DNA of 64,000 nt from the NCBI GenBank assembly GCA_910585435.1, contig CAJUEJ010000005.1:101520-165519 (forward strand), written 5' to 3'. The stretch is from an uncultured Hungatella sp. Its GTDB lineage: Bacteria; Bacillota; Clostridia; Lachnospirales; Lachnospiraceae. Within the stretch, counting starts at the first letter, position 1, and the number at the start of each line of letters is the position of its first letter. This document shows positions 34,446-42,177 of the stretch, piece by piece. The notes beneath the pieces are model-generated. The model was not told the origin of the DNA, searched no databases, and saw only the letters and a list, made by a program, of their open reading frames with translations. The translations under genes were made by a program, and so were the position numbers.

Positions 34446-35018
34446 TCACCCCAATTCAGCCTTCTTCTTTGCCCTAATAAGAGTTGATTTACTGATGCCT
34501 GTTAGCGCCTCTACTTCCTTGTACGAATGACTCTCTAATAGACTTAAGGCGTGCTGTATCTGCTTTCTTCCATGCTTCGGAGGCCGCCCCTCTTTAAAAT
34601 CCGGCTTCTTCCGCGCTATCGCCTTACCTTCCTGCGTCCTCTCAACAATCATATCACGTTCAAATTCAGCAAAAGCAAGCATGATGTTTCGTATTAATCT
34701 ACCTGTTGGGGTATTATCCATAAGCCCCATGTTCAATATATGAACAATCACACCTTTATCAAGCAATGTTTGTACTAAATCAATGCCTTGTGATACGCTT
34801 CTAGCCATTCTATCAAGCTTTGTAACAATCAATTTATCTCCAGATTCCAATTCAGCCATTAGTCTGTCCAACTCCGGCCTATGTGCCTTGGTTCCCGTAA
34901 ATGCATCACAGAAAATAACTTCCGCACCATTCTCTTTCAACAGCTTCTCCTGGGCTTCAAGGCTATTTCCATCTTTTGCTTGTCCCTTCGTTGACACCCT
35001 CGCATATCCGTAAATCAT
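34446..35018 (-). CDS. Serine recombinase of the resolvase/invertase family
   Basis: A 190-residue enzyme opening MIYGYARVSTKGQAKDGNS, where the Ser of VST is the catalytic nucleophile. Further motifs are LIVTKLDRMARSV (Asp/Arg) and AFAEFERDMIVERTQEGK. A C-terminal helix-turn-helix reads SYKEVEALTGISKSTLIRAKKK. It is of resolvase/Pin size, so resolution of dimers or inversion is more likely than integration. Repeats just upstream (35038-35122) are candidate sites. Confidence 0.9.
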   Translation of the reverse strand: MIYGYARVSTKGQAKDGNSLEAQEKLLKENGAEVIFCDAFTGTKAHRPELDRLMAELESGDKLIVTKLDRMARSVSQGIDLVQTLLDKGVIVHILNMGLMDNTPTGRLIRNIMLAFAEFERDMIVERTQEGKAIARKKPDFKEGRPPKHGRKQIQHALSLLESHSYKEVEALTGISKSTLIRAKKKAELG

Positions 35019-35037
35019 AGTAAAATCCCCTTTCATT

Positions 35038-35122
35038 TATGACACTAAGTTATGACACCACTCTATGCCTTGATTTTACTACATCTACAAATCGGTGTCA
35101 ATACTTAAAAGTTATGACACCA
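35038..35122. promoter_or_regulatory. Repeated GTTATGACACCA sites upstream of the resolvase
   Basis: Direct copies lie at 35038-35045 (partial, TATGACAC), 35049-35060 and 35111-35122, and an inverted GGTGTCA at 35094-35100. The spacing and location suit a res-like site or an operator for the resolvase gene. Confidence 0.6.
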
Positions 35123-35128
35123 AAGTTA

Positions 35129-35638
35129 TTAATCATCCAATTGCAACGGCTCCGGCTCTTCTTGATATGCCGCAAATCTAGCAGATATCTCTTCCCTGCT
35201 TAATTGTGCGACGGAACTGTTTTCTGATGTAGATATTTCCACATTATCTTTATAATTCGCCCAATTTTTCAGAAAAAATATGCCACTTCCCGGAAATATT
35301 TTGTTATTTAGCATAAGTTGTTCAAGGAATGCCACAACAAAACTTTTAGCCTTTACAATAAGTTCCTGGCGTTTTTCAGAACATCCAATCCCATTTTCCC
35401 AATTTAATAAAGTCTGCCTACTTATTCCGCCTAGCGATAACCTCATAGATTCAATTCCGGGCCGAATTGATGCTTTGTCACACAATTCAAAATATTCATC
35501 AATCCGTCTTTCAGTTTCTTCATCCGTTTTGGGTTTCCCTTTTCGATACAACTCCATTAGGCTTTCAACCACCTCTCCAGTGTATTCTTTTGGGAGTGAT
35601 TCAAGCTCCCCTGTCGGAAAATTGTTTTTTCTCGCCAT
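35129..35638 (-). CDS. TerS-like small terminase / DNA-binding protein
   Basis: A 169-residue protein with a helix-turn-helix (SMRLSLGGISRQTLLNWENG) and the segment LNNKIFPGSGIFFLKNWANYKDNVEI, which resembles phage small-terminase-like proteins. In PICIs a TerS redirects the helper packaging machinery, and this is the expected place in the order. No large terminase follows. ATG 35638 preferred over TTG 35644. Confidence 0.55.
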   Translation of the reverse strand: MARKNNFPTGELESLPKEYTGEVVESLMELYRKGKPKTDEETERRIDEYFELCDKASIRPGIESMRLSLGGISRQTLLNWENGIGCSEKRQELIVKAKSFVVAFLEQLMLNNKIFPGSGIFFLKNWANYKDNVEISTSENSSVAQLSREEISARFAAYQEEPEPLQLDD

Positions 35639-35777
35639 TTCCAATCATTTCCTTTCCACTTTTTATAATGTCCAATTTATTCGCACAGCTTGCCTTTTCT
35701 ATTCCTCTCACAAACTTCTTATACTTCCCTTCCCGCACATCCTTCAGCAGCTTTTCCCACCTGGGCATATCTCCCAT
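35601..35777 (-). CDS. Small hypothetical protein (58 aa)
   Basis: MGDMPRWEKLLKDVREGKY and a basic rest (KKFVRGIEKASCANKLDIIK). It overlaps the end of the upstream hypothetical gene and the start of the TerS-like gene in other frames. A GGTGG stands 5 nt before the ATG. Plausible but weak. Confidence 0.4.
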   Translation of the reverse strand: MGDMPRWEKLLKDVREGKYKKFVRGIEKASCANKLDIIKSGKEMIGNGEKKQFSDRGA

Positions 35778-36234
35778 AGCATCCACCAATCCTTTCCAAT
35801 TCCTCAAATCCCGCCATCAACAAAGCCTTCAGCAACTCAAATCCCGGCTTGTCCTGGTTTTCCCGGTACAGCTTGCCGAAATCATCAACCACCGTATCCC
35901 AGTATTCGTCGGTTCCTGTTACCGGATAGTGTTGCTTATGAAAATTCCAGGCTATGGCCCAGAGATTTCTATATTGATTGTTAAAATCCAAACTGTCACA
36001 TCCCTTCAATTTTGGCCTGATAAGGGTGGAATAGGTGGAATATTTTTTTAAATCATCATATGTAGGAAAAAAATAATACGTATATATAAAATGAATAAAA
36101 ATTATTTTACACTTTTTCCACCCATTAGGCTCAAACAAATGGTAACTCTTGTTGTTCGTCAATACATATAAATTCTTGCTCCTTAAATCCCAAACCAGTA
36201 AAATATTCATCTCCATGCACGGTTTTCTTACCAA
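35719..36234 (-). CDS. Hypothetical element protein
   Basis: The C-terminal half (NLWAIAWNFHKQHYPVTGTDEYW, then DDFGKLYRENQDKPGF) reads as a folded helical domain seen in other Lachnospiraceae phages. The N-terminal 30 residues overlap the helicase gene and are probably not translated; the true start may be a TTG near 36138. Function unknown. Confidence 0.45.
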   Translation of the reverse strand: MVRKPCMEMNILLVWDLRSKNLYVLTNNKSYHLFEPNGWKKCKIIFIHFIYTYYFFPTYDDLKKYSTYSTLIRPKLKGCDSLDFNNQYRNLWAIAWNFHKQHYPVTGTDEYWDTVVDDFGKLYRENQDKPGFELLKALLMAGFEELERIGGCYGRYAQVGKAAEGCAGREV

Positions 36235-37480
36235 ATCCCTTATTCTTCAAATTTGCATAAAACCGTGTCCTGCTTAATGGTTCCCTCTCAGTTTCTTCAC
36301 AGTAACTTTTATATTTTTCCAGTAGTTCTGTTGTCTTAACTGACTTTTCCGCATCCTTCACCATACATTCCTGCAGAAACGCTTGAGCGCTATCTGAATC
36401 GGCGTATAGCTCAGCAACTAATTCTCGGCTTCGTGCGCTTTCAAATAAACTGTTATTCGAAAATAAATCCTGTAATTCTTTTAATGCCTGCTGTATGAGA
36501 TATGGAATTTCAAGCAATAACTTTTCTTCAAGCTGCCGATCCGGCGTCTCTGGCTTGTTGTCCATCTCGACTAAGATTATTCTTTCAAACAGTGCGTTAC
36601 TTTTTTCATCCAAAGAAATTGGAACCGTATTACATGAAAATAATAATCTTGCATAAGGAACGAAAGTTATGATATCCTTCCCTTTATAGGAATCGCTTAA
36701 ACTGTCGCCTCCAGTGATTAACTTAATCGTGTTTACTGTCTTGAGGGGATTACCGTTTAAATCGGCACATAAATTAACAAGCCTCCCCAATAACTGAATC
36801 GAATAGAACTTTTCCTCCAATTTTTGGAGTGGCACATTGCTAAAATTCCCCTGTCCAATCACATTCTCAAATAACCTCACAACGACACTTTTACCCGTTC
36901 CCCTGCTGCCCTTTAGAATAATAAATTTCTGGAAATTGCATCTCGTCATACAGAGTCCTAAAAATTGCAAGATAGTTTTTCTATCCTCTTTTGACATCGA
37001 ATCACTAAAAAATTTTTCTGTCACCTCTCCAGAACATTCATTATCAGGCGCATATTCCCATGGAATCTGATTTATACAATAGTATTCTGGCTTATGCTCA
37101 TGTTGTTCTCCAGTTATTCCATCTACCAAACAGTTTTTAAAAGGAATCCAGTGCTTAGGAAATCGATTTACCTCCGCGTACGATTTTTCAAGATCATAAT
37201 CCATTACAAATAGTTGAAAAACCCTTGTGATTGTGGTAGACTTGATTAGACGTGAAAATATCATACTCTTAATCAGTGTCTTTAATCTTGCGCCGGAAAA
37301 GTCAGCTTTAAATACTCCATTCTCATAAAAATATGGCGTTCCGGCCAAGAAAAAAAGATTGTAGTTTTGTTTCACGTATTTCAGTATTGCATCATCAAAA
37401 ACCCCACATGGCCTTCCTTTTCCGTCTAGTAAATGGAATTGTATTTTAAATGAATCATCCAAAATCCCACCTACTTTCAA
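36131..37480 (-). CDS. P4/D5-type replicative helicase (primase C-terminal family)
   Basis: A 449-residue superfamily 3 AAA+ helicase with Walker A GSRGTGKS at 191-198, Walker B region VNLCADLNG and sensor-1 segment RLLFSCNTVPIS. A C-terminal winged-helix region follows. It unwinds the element origin during replication. No primase catalytic domain is fused to it; the gene overlaps by 4 nt the preceding CHC2-like gene, which may supply the primase-like part. Typical of satellite and P4-like elements. Confidence 0.85.
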   Translation of the reverse strand: MKVGGILDDSFKIQFHLLDGKGRPCGVFDDAILKYVKQNYNLFFLAGTPYFYENGVFKADFSGARLKTLIKSMIFSRLIKSTTITRVFQLFVMDYDLEKSYAEVNRFPKHWIPFKNCLVDGITGEQHEHKPEYYCINQIPWEYAPDNECSGEVTEKFFSDSMSKEDRKTILQFLGLCMTRCNFQKFIILKGSRGTGKSVVVRLFENVIGQGNFSNVPLQKLEEKFYSIQLLGRLVNLCADLNGNPLKTVNTIKLITGGDSLSDSYKGKDIITFVPYARLLFSCNTVPISLDEKSNALFERIILVEMDNKPETPDRQLEEKLLLEIPYLIQQALKELQDLFSNNSLFESARSRELVAELYADSDSAQAFLQECMVKDAEKSVKTTELLEKYKSYCEETEREPLSRTRFYANLKNKGFGKKTVHGDEYFTGLGFKEQEFICIDEQQELPFV

Positions 37481-37986
37481 TTATAAATTCCACATAGTAA
37501 ACCTAGCCGATATTCTGCAATCTGTTTCTTATTGATGCTAAGACACCATCCATCAGAAAATGGCTCTAATTTCTGAATTAAATGCCCAAAATCACTGGAA
37601 ACCTTTTTCCAAAAATCAACTTCGTTTTGCCACTCCAATTGTTGTTCTTTCTTCTTTTGTTCGGCGGCCTCTTGTTTCCTTTCCTGCTGTTTAATCCGGG
37701 AGCGGATGTTTTCCCTATCAGGCGTGTCTTCAATTCCATAAAGAGCTCTGATTTCTTTCAACGCTGTCCATGAATCGCAACACCGGACATGCACCCACAA
37801 TTTAACAGCGTCGCCACCAGTTCCACGTCCAAAATCGTAAAACGAACCGGTTTCTGGATAGATTTTAATTGACGGAGTTCTCTCTCCTGGAAATCGAAAC
37901 ATTCCCCTGACCGGTTCTCCCAATAAACGCCGCGCAACATCTTCGATACAAATCTGCATTCTGATTTCTTCAAAATCTTCTTTCAT
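37477..37986 (-). CDS. CHC2-like primase N-terminal domain lacking zinc ligands
   Basis: A 169-residue protein. Residues 12-70 follow the DnaG CHC2 zinc-finger layout (RFPGERTPSIKIY, then FYDFGRGTGGDAVKLW), but all four ligand positions are changed (Phe30, Pro33, Asp51, Arg54). A Lys/Glu/Gln coiled coil (about 95-120) and a short C-terminal domain follow. No TOPRIM or AEP catalytic residues are present. It probably acts with the helicase as a DNA-binding or loading module. Confidence 0.65.
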   Translation of the reverse strand: MKEDFEEIRMQICIEDVARRLLGEPVRGMFRFPGERTPSIKIYPETGSFYDFGRGTGGDAVKLWVHVRCCDSWTALKEIRALYGIEDTPDRENIRSRIKQQERKQEAAEQKKKEQQLEWQNEVDFWKKVSSDFGHLIQKLEPFSDGWCLSINKKQIAEYRLGLLCGIYN

Positions 37987-37999
37987 TTTTCACCAGCTT

Positions 38000-38221
38000 T
38001 TAATGGCGAACAACCGCATCTGGCTCATATCCCCCAAGTGCTACACCGGTCTCCTCATAAAACTTCTTTGGACTGATTAGATAAGACCATCGTTTACTCC
38101 CTGGAAGTTTATATGCCCTCCCATAATCTACAACACCCTGTTGTATAAGAATCCTCAGAGTCTGCTTGTCCAGGCCTAATGCAACTGCAGTTTCTTCTAT
38201 CCCCAAGTTTCCTTTTGCCAT
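38000..38221 (-). CDS. Excisionase/AlpA-like DNA-binding protein (73 aa), copy 1
   Basis: MAKGNLGIEETAVALGLDK, then QTLRILIQQGVVDYGRAYKLP and KRWSYLISPKKFYEETG: a winged-helix Xis/AlpA-type protein. ATG 38221 has AAAGGAGA 8 nt upstream. It is the first gene of the divergent operon facing the repressor, as xis is in PICIs. By position it should direct excision and perhaps activate replication genes. Confidence 0.65.
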   Translation of the reverse strand: MAKGNLGIEETAVALGLDKQTLRILIQQGVVDYGRAYKLPGSKRWSYLISPKKFYEETGVALGGYEPDAVVRH

Positions 38222-38338
38222 TTTGTAACTCTCCTTTCCCGTCTTTTTCTTTTTAAATCTCTTATTGACTACTTCTATCATACATGATAAAATAGGGTTT
38301 GTATCGTACACTATGTATTCTATTATATGGAGATAATA
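38222..38338. promoter_or_regulatory. Divergent control region between xis-like and repressor genes
   Basis: On the plus strand TTGTAT, a 16-nt spacer and TATTAT precede the repressor ATG. Short palindromes ATCATACATGAT and GTATCGTACAC lie between the two starts and are candidate repressor operators. Confidence 0.5.
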
Positions 38339-39190
38339 ATGAATAAGAGTATATATAATACACCTAACGACACTTCATATGAACAAAAACATGATATTTT
38401 TAGAAATCGCTTTAAGGATTTATGCAAAAACAAATATCTCACTTATGAAGGTTTGGCAGGTAAAGTTGGTTACGCAGAAGATACAGTAAAAAGTTGGGCC
38501 AGAACAAAAGGTCATTTTCCTAATATGGATACATTAGTAAAATTGTCGTGCATTTTTGATGTAGATGTGGCTTATTTGCTTGGAGATCAAGACTTTAAAA
38601 AGATTAAATCACAACGCATACATGATTTATCCGGTTTAAATGAAAAAGCATCTGATATGATTGATTCAACAAATCTTAATGCGTGTGATACATATGTATT
38701 AAACAGACTATTAACACACAAAAATTTTCCTCGTTTATTAGACGCCATGTATCAATATGCCCACTGTCATAATATTGAAATTAAAATGGAAGATAACACC
38801 TTCCCAACGGATGATTTCTTTCCTTTTACAGATTCCAAAAAGAAAATGGCTTTCAAATTTACAGCTACTGATACTCTCTCTGAAATTTTAGAAGACATGT
38901 ATAAAGAAAATGAAGGACTAATGAAATACGCAAAAGGAAGAGCCGAATTGGAAGAAATGTTTAATATGATTCAAAAATATTATTTTAAGCATGAAGATAA
39001 TGATGATGATATTACAGAAGCGTTACTTAAAGTAATAGATGCATATTTAAAAACATTGCCTGAATATTCCACTTATAATATTGTTAGGAAATTTAGTTCT
39101 GAGGATATATTAAAAAATTACAAGGAGATTGCAAAATTATTAGATATTAGCCTAATAAGTTCGGATTCACTGCAGAAAGGAAGTGACTAA
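38339..39190 (+). CDS. XRE/CI-type master repressor
   Basis: A 283-residue protein with an N-terminal XRE helix-turn-helix (YEGLAGKVGYAEDTVKSWART, then FPNMDTLVKLSCIFDVDVAYLLGD) and a long C-terminal domain. There is no visible LexA-type Ser-Lys protease site. This matches Stl-like PICI repressors, which are released by a helper phage protein rather than by self-cleavage. ATG 38339 follows GGAGATA. The stop codon touches the integrase start. Confidence 0.78.
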   Translation: MNKSIYNTPNDTSYEQKHDIFRNRFKDLCKNKYLTYEGLAGKVGYAEDTVKSWARTKGHFPNMDTLVKLSCIFDVDVAYLLGDQDFKKIKSQRIHDLSGLNEKASDMIDSTNLNACDTYVLNRLLTHKNFPRLLDAMYQYAHCHNIEIKMEDNTFPTDDFFPFTDSKKKMAFKFTATDTLSEILEDMYKENEGLMKYAKGRAELEEMFNMIQKYYFKHEDNDDDITEALLKVIDAYLKTLPEYSTYNIVRKFSSEDILKNYKEIAKLLDISLISSDSLQKGSD

Positions 39191-40393
39191 ATGTCCCTCA
39201 TAAGTTGCCCCGAATGTAACCATGATGTATCTGACAAGGCTGTATCCTGTCCCCAGTGCGGATACCCAATGAACACGCCATCCAGCCCAAAGCCCCGTGT
39301 AAAAAATGGCCGGCCCACAAAACTGCCTAACGGCTTCGGTACTATATATAAACTGCCCGGCAAACGACGCAAACCATTCCGGGCTGTCAAAACTGACAAA
39401 TGGATATATGACACCGTTACTGGAAAAAGCAAACAGGTACGCTTCACAATCGGATATTATCCTACCCGTGAAGAAGCCATGATTGCCCTATCCAATTATA
39501 ATGAAAACCCATACAATATAGAGACAGATTCCATAACTTTTGAAGAAGTCTATGAGAAATGGAGCCAGACTTATTTCCCAACATTATCTAATGCATCCAG
39601 CATAAGAACCATCACGGCGGCATATGCTTATTGTAATGGCCTTTATCAAATGCGTATGCGTGACATAAAAGTGGAACATCTGGAAGGTACTGTCTTAAAC
39701 GCCCAGGTAGGTGACAGTACAAAAGCACGAATCAAATCACTCTTCAACATGATGTACCGTTTTGCCTTGTCCCATGAAATATGTGATAAAGACTATGCTT
39801 CTTTAATGTTTGTTAGTGGAAATCCCATCAAAAGATATAATCAAAAAGAAGTCATTCCATTTTCACAAGAAGAAATCCTCAGTTTATGGGATGCCATTGA
39901 TACAATACCATTTACTGATATGGTTATCATAGGTATCTATTCCGGCTGGCGGCCACAGGAATTAGCCACACTTAAAATCGCTGATATTGATCTCAGTATG
40001 GACACTATGAAAGGTGGTATGAAAACTGATGCTGGGAAAAACAGGCTTGTGCCGATACACCCTTTAATAAAGCCGTTAATTGAAAACCGTATGAATGAAG
40101 CTAATAGTTTAAAATCTGAATACCTCTTTAATGATGTCAACGGGCAGCAGGGGACTTATATGACCTATGATAAATACCGCAAACGTTTTGAGAAAGTCAT
40201 GACCCGATTAAAAATGAAACACCGTCCTCACGAAACCCGGCATACATTTATCACGAAAGCAAAGGCCTGTCATGTGGACGAACATATCTTGAAATTGATT
40301 GTAGGTCATACCGAACGAGATATTACAGAAAAGGTTTATACTCACAGAACTATGGAGCAACTTCAGGATGAGATAAAGAAAATCACAAAATAG
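39191..40393 (+). CDS. int: Tyrosine integrase with N-terminal zinc ribbon
   Basis: A 400-residue recombinase. Residues 1-25 form a zinc ribbon (CPEC at 6-9, CPQC at 20-23). An arm-binding AP2-like domain (about 45-105) and core-binding domain (about 110-205) follow. The catalytic domain has Arg254 (SGWRPQEL), His347-x-x-Arg350 (HETR), His373 (VGH) and Tyr383 (VYTH). It inserts the element into the 3' end of the GGGtGRT gene. The ATG directly follows the repressor stop, so the two are coupled. Confidence 0.92.
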   Translation: MSLISCPECNHDVSDKAVSCPQCGYPMNTPSSPKPRVKNGRPTKLPNGFGTIYKLPGKRRKPFRAVKTDKWIYDTVTGKSKQVRFTIGYYPTREEAMIALSNYNENPYNIETDSITFEEVYEKWSQTYFPTLSNASSIRTITAAYAYCNGLYQMRMRDIKVEHLEGTVLNAQVGDSTKARIKSLFNMMYRFALSHEICDKDYASLMFVSGNPIKRYNQKEVIPFSQEEILSLWDAIDTIPFTDMVIIGIYSGWRPQELATLKIADIDLSMDTMKGGMKTDAGKNRLVPIHPLIKPLIENRMNEANSLKSEYLFNDVNGQQGTYMTYDKYRKRFEKVMTRLKMKHRPHETRHTFITKAKACHVDEHILKLIVGHTERDITEKVYTHRTMEQLQDEIKKITK

Positions 40394-40436
40394 CATGAAA
40401 AGAGCCGTCCCCTCCTACCTTGGGTAACGGCCTTTT
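40394..40436 (+). terminator. Terminator after the integrase gene
   Basis: AAAAGAGCCGT (from 40398) pairs with ACGGCCTTTT (to 40436), followed by TTTATGC. The loop is about 16 nt. Confidence 0.6.
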
Positions 40437-40476
40437 ATGCACTTACACAGGATTTTCTATTCATTAGAGCATAGGA

Positions 40477-40755
40477 TTAATACTTCATCCCAACCTTTTC
40501 ATAAACAATCTTTAGAAATTCCTCAACATCATCAATTGTCCAGAGGTGATCGCGATTCGCATCATAGCAACCCCATACTGAATATCCGGTAGCCATATCT
40601 GTAACATCAAAACCGGTAAGTCTTTCACCGTTCCAGTTAGTCACAATACTACCATTATGATAATGCTGAAATCCTTTACTTACACAATAACCGGCCTTCT
40701 GACCTTTTCTCCGTGCTTTGCATTCTCTTGTTTCTAAAGAATAATTGTTGACCAT
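40477..40755 (-). CDS. Hypothetical protein next to attR (92 aa)
   Basis: MVNNYSLETRECKARRKGQK, then a middle like a small beta domain (WNGERLTGFDVTDMATGYSVWGCYD). GGAGG lies 9 nt before ATG 40755; ATG 40761 is also in frame. It sits between integrase and attR, a place for accessory cargo. No family recognised. Confidence 0.5.
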   Translation of the reverse strand: MVNNYSLETRECKARRKGQKAGYCVSKGFQHYHNGSIVTNWNGERLTGFDVTDMATGYSVWGCYDANRDHLWTIDDVEEFLKIVYEKVGMKY

Positions 40756-40973
40756 ATACATTTACCTCCAATTGAACTTTCTAAGTTCATAGTTTCCGTA
40801 GGATTTTTTCTACCTAAATGGCAGAATGGCAATGTAATATAGTTTAGTTTAGTCTAATATATTGTAATGCTCTGTTTTATCCTGCTTGTGCCTTGTGAAA
40901 TAATTGTATCATATGTCCCATATGATTGCAATAACTATTACCATTTTATCGAATGTTTGTTCTTTCTTATTTT
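40756..40973. other. AT-rich region before the attR arm sites
   Basis: No gene. It contains TTTAG repeats around 40840-40855 and A/T runs that may aid integrase or IHF-like bending. Confidence 0.35.
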
Positions 40974-41018
40974 GTGTGCTACCTCATGTGTGCTACTTGT
41001 GTGCTACGTGTGCGCTAC
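40974..41018. promoter_or_regulatory. Four integrase arm-type repeats near attR
   Basis: GTGTGCTAC occurs at 40974-40982, 40988-40996 and 40999-41007, and as GTGTGCGCTAC at 41008-41018. The same motif is present inside attL, which supports an arm-site role. Confidence 0.7.
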
Positions 41019-41083
41019 ATGGCAAAATTAAAGGCTTCCGCTGACTTCTCACATCAACGAAAGCCCTTGATTTTACGTTATTT

Positions 41084-41128
41084 TTTAGAACTTCCCAGCC
41101 TGCGCTGCTTCCTCAACAGAGACAGCCA
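41084..41128. repeat. attR, 45-bp core
   Basis: Identical to attL at 20003-20047. It covers the stop codon and last codons of the GGGtGRT gene, so integration leaves that gene unchanged. Confidence 0.92.
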
Positions 41129-42095
41129 CAGCCACAGTCATACCAACCATCGGGTTGTTACCTGCGCCGATGAGGCCCATCATCTCTACGTGAGCAGGAA
41201 CGGAAGATGAACCTGCGAACTGTGCGTCAGAGTGCATACGTCCTAAAGTATCTGTCATACCATAGGAAGCTGGTCCTGCTGCCATGTTGTCCGGATGCAG
41301 GGTACGTCCGGTACCGCCGCCGGATGCTACGGAGAAGTACTTCTTGCCTGCCTCCTGGCGCTCTTTCTTGTAAGTGCCGGCTACCGGATGCTGGAAACGG
41401 GTTGGGTTGGTGGAATTGCCGGTGATGGAGACATCCACATTCTCCTTCCACATGATGGCAACACCTTCCGGAACGCTGTTGGCGCCGTAGCAGTTTACCT
41501 TGGCACGAAGTCCCTCAGAGTAAGACTTGCGGGAAACTTCCTTTACTTCGTTGGTATAGGGATCATACTCTGTCTCCACAAAGGTAAATCCATTGATACG
41601 GGAGATAATCTGTGCCGCATCTTTTCCAAGACCGTTTAAAATGACACGGAGAGGTTTCTGACGAACCTTGTTAGCCTTCTCAGCAATACCGATAGCACCC
41701 TCTGCCGCAGCAAAAGACTCATGGCCTGCCAGGAAAGCAAAGCACTCGGTCTCCTCTTCCAGAAGCATCTTGCCTAAGTTGCCATGTCCCAAACCTACCT
41801 TACGGGTATCTGCAACAGAACCAGGGATACAGAAAGACTGAAGCCCTTCTCCGATGGCTGCCGCAGCGTCCGCTGCTTTTCTGCAGCCTTTCTTGATTGC
41901 AATAGCTGCACCTACAGTGTAAGCCCAGCATGCATTCTCAAAGCAGATGGGCTGAATGCCTTTGATCATGTTGTATACATCAAGGCCGGCATCTTTCGTA
42001 ATCTTCTCAGCCTCTTCCAGAGAAGCGATGCCATAACTATTCAATACGCTATTGATATTATCAATACGTCTCTCATAAGATTCAAATAATGCCAT
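41085..42095 (-). CDS. GGGtGRT protein
   Basis: A 336-residue protein with the family signature ASGGGTGRTLHPDN near residue 275. The family is named after this motif and has no established function; it is almost always next to an IscU-like protein, as here, so a role linked to iron-sulfur or cofactor biology is plausible. ATG 42095 has GAGGAGG upstream. Its 3' end is the attachment site of the 21-kb element. Confidence 0.9.
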   Translation of the reverse strand: MALFESYERRIDNINSVLNSYGIASLEEAEKITKDAGLDVYNMIKGIQPICFENACWAYTVGAAIAIKKGCRKAADAAAAIGEGLQSFCIPGSVADTRKVGLGHGNLGKMLLEEETECFAFLAGHESFAAAEGAIGIAEKANKVRQKPLRVILNGLGKDAAQIISRINGFTFVETEYDPYTNEVKEVSRKSYSEGLRAKVNCYGANSVPEGVAIMWKENVDVSITGNSTNPTRFQHPVAGTYKKERQEAGKKYFSVASGGGTGRTLHPDNMAAGPASYGMTDTLGRMHSDAQFAGSSSVPAHVEMMGLIGAGNNPMVGMTVAVAVSVEEAAQAGKF

Positions 42096-42177
42096 GATAT
42101 GTAATTCCTCCTCAAAAATTCTGGTTATGACACAAAAATTATGGCGCAAAATTTTCTGCTTCGCATAAAATTTTGCT

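Larger units (their letters stand above)
20003..41128. mobile_element. Integrated PICI/prophage-like element of about 21.1 kb
   Basis: It is bounded by a perfect 45-bp direct repeat (20003-20047, 41084-41128), with an integrase beside the right end and repeated arm-type sites inside both ends. The gene order integrase-repressor / Xis-primase-like-helicase-TerS matches phage-inducible chromosomal islands. Tail-like genes, two toxin-antitoxin systems, a resolvase and a sigma factor fill the rest. It is clearly richer in A/T than the flanking chromosome. No capsid, portal, large terminase, lysis or conjugation gene was found. Confidence 0.9.

Noticed and set aside
20003..41128. Integrative conjugative element
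   Set aside because: No relaxase, coupling protein or type IV secretion gene is present, while phage-like tail and satellite genes are.
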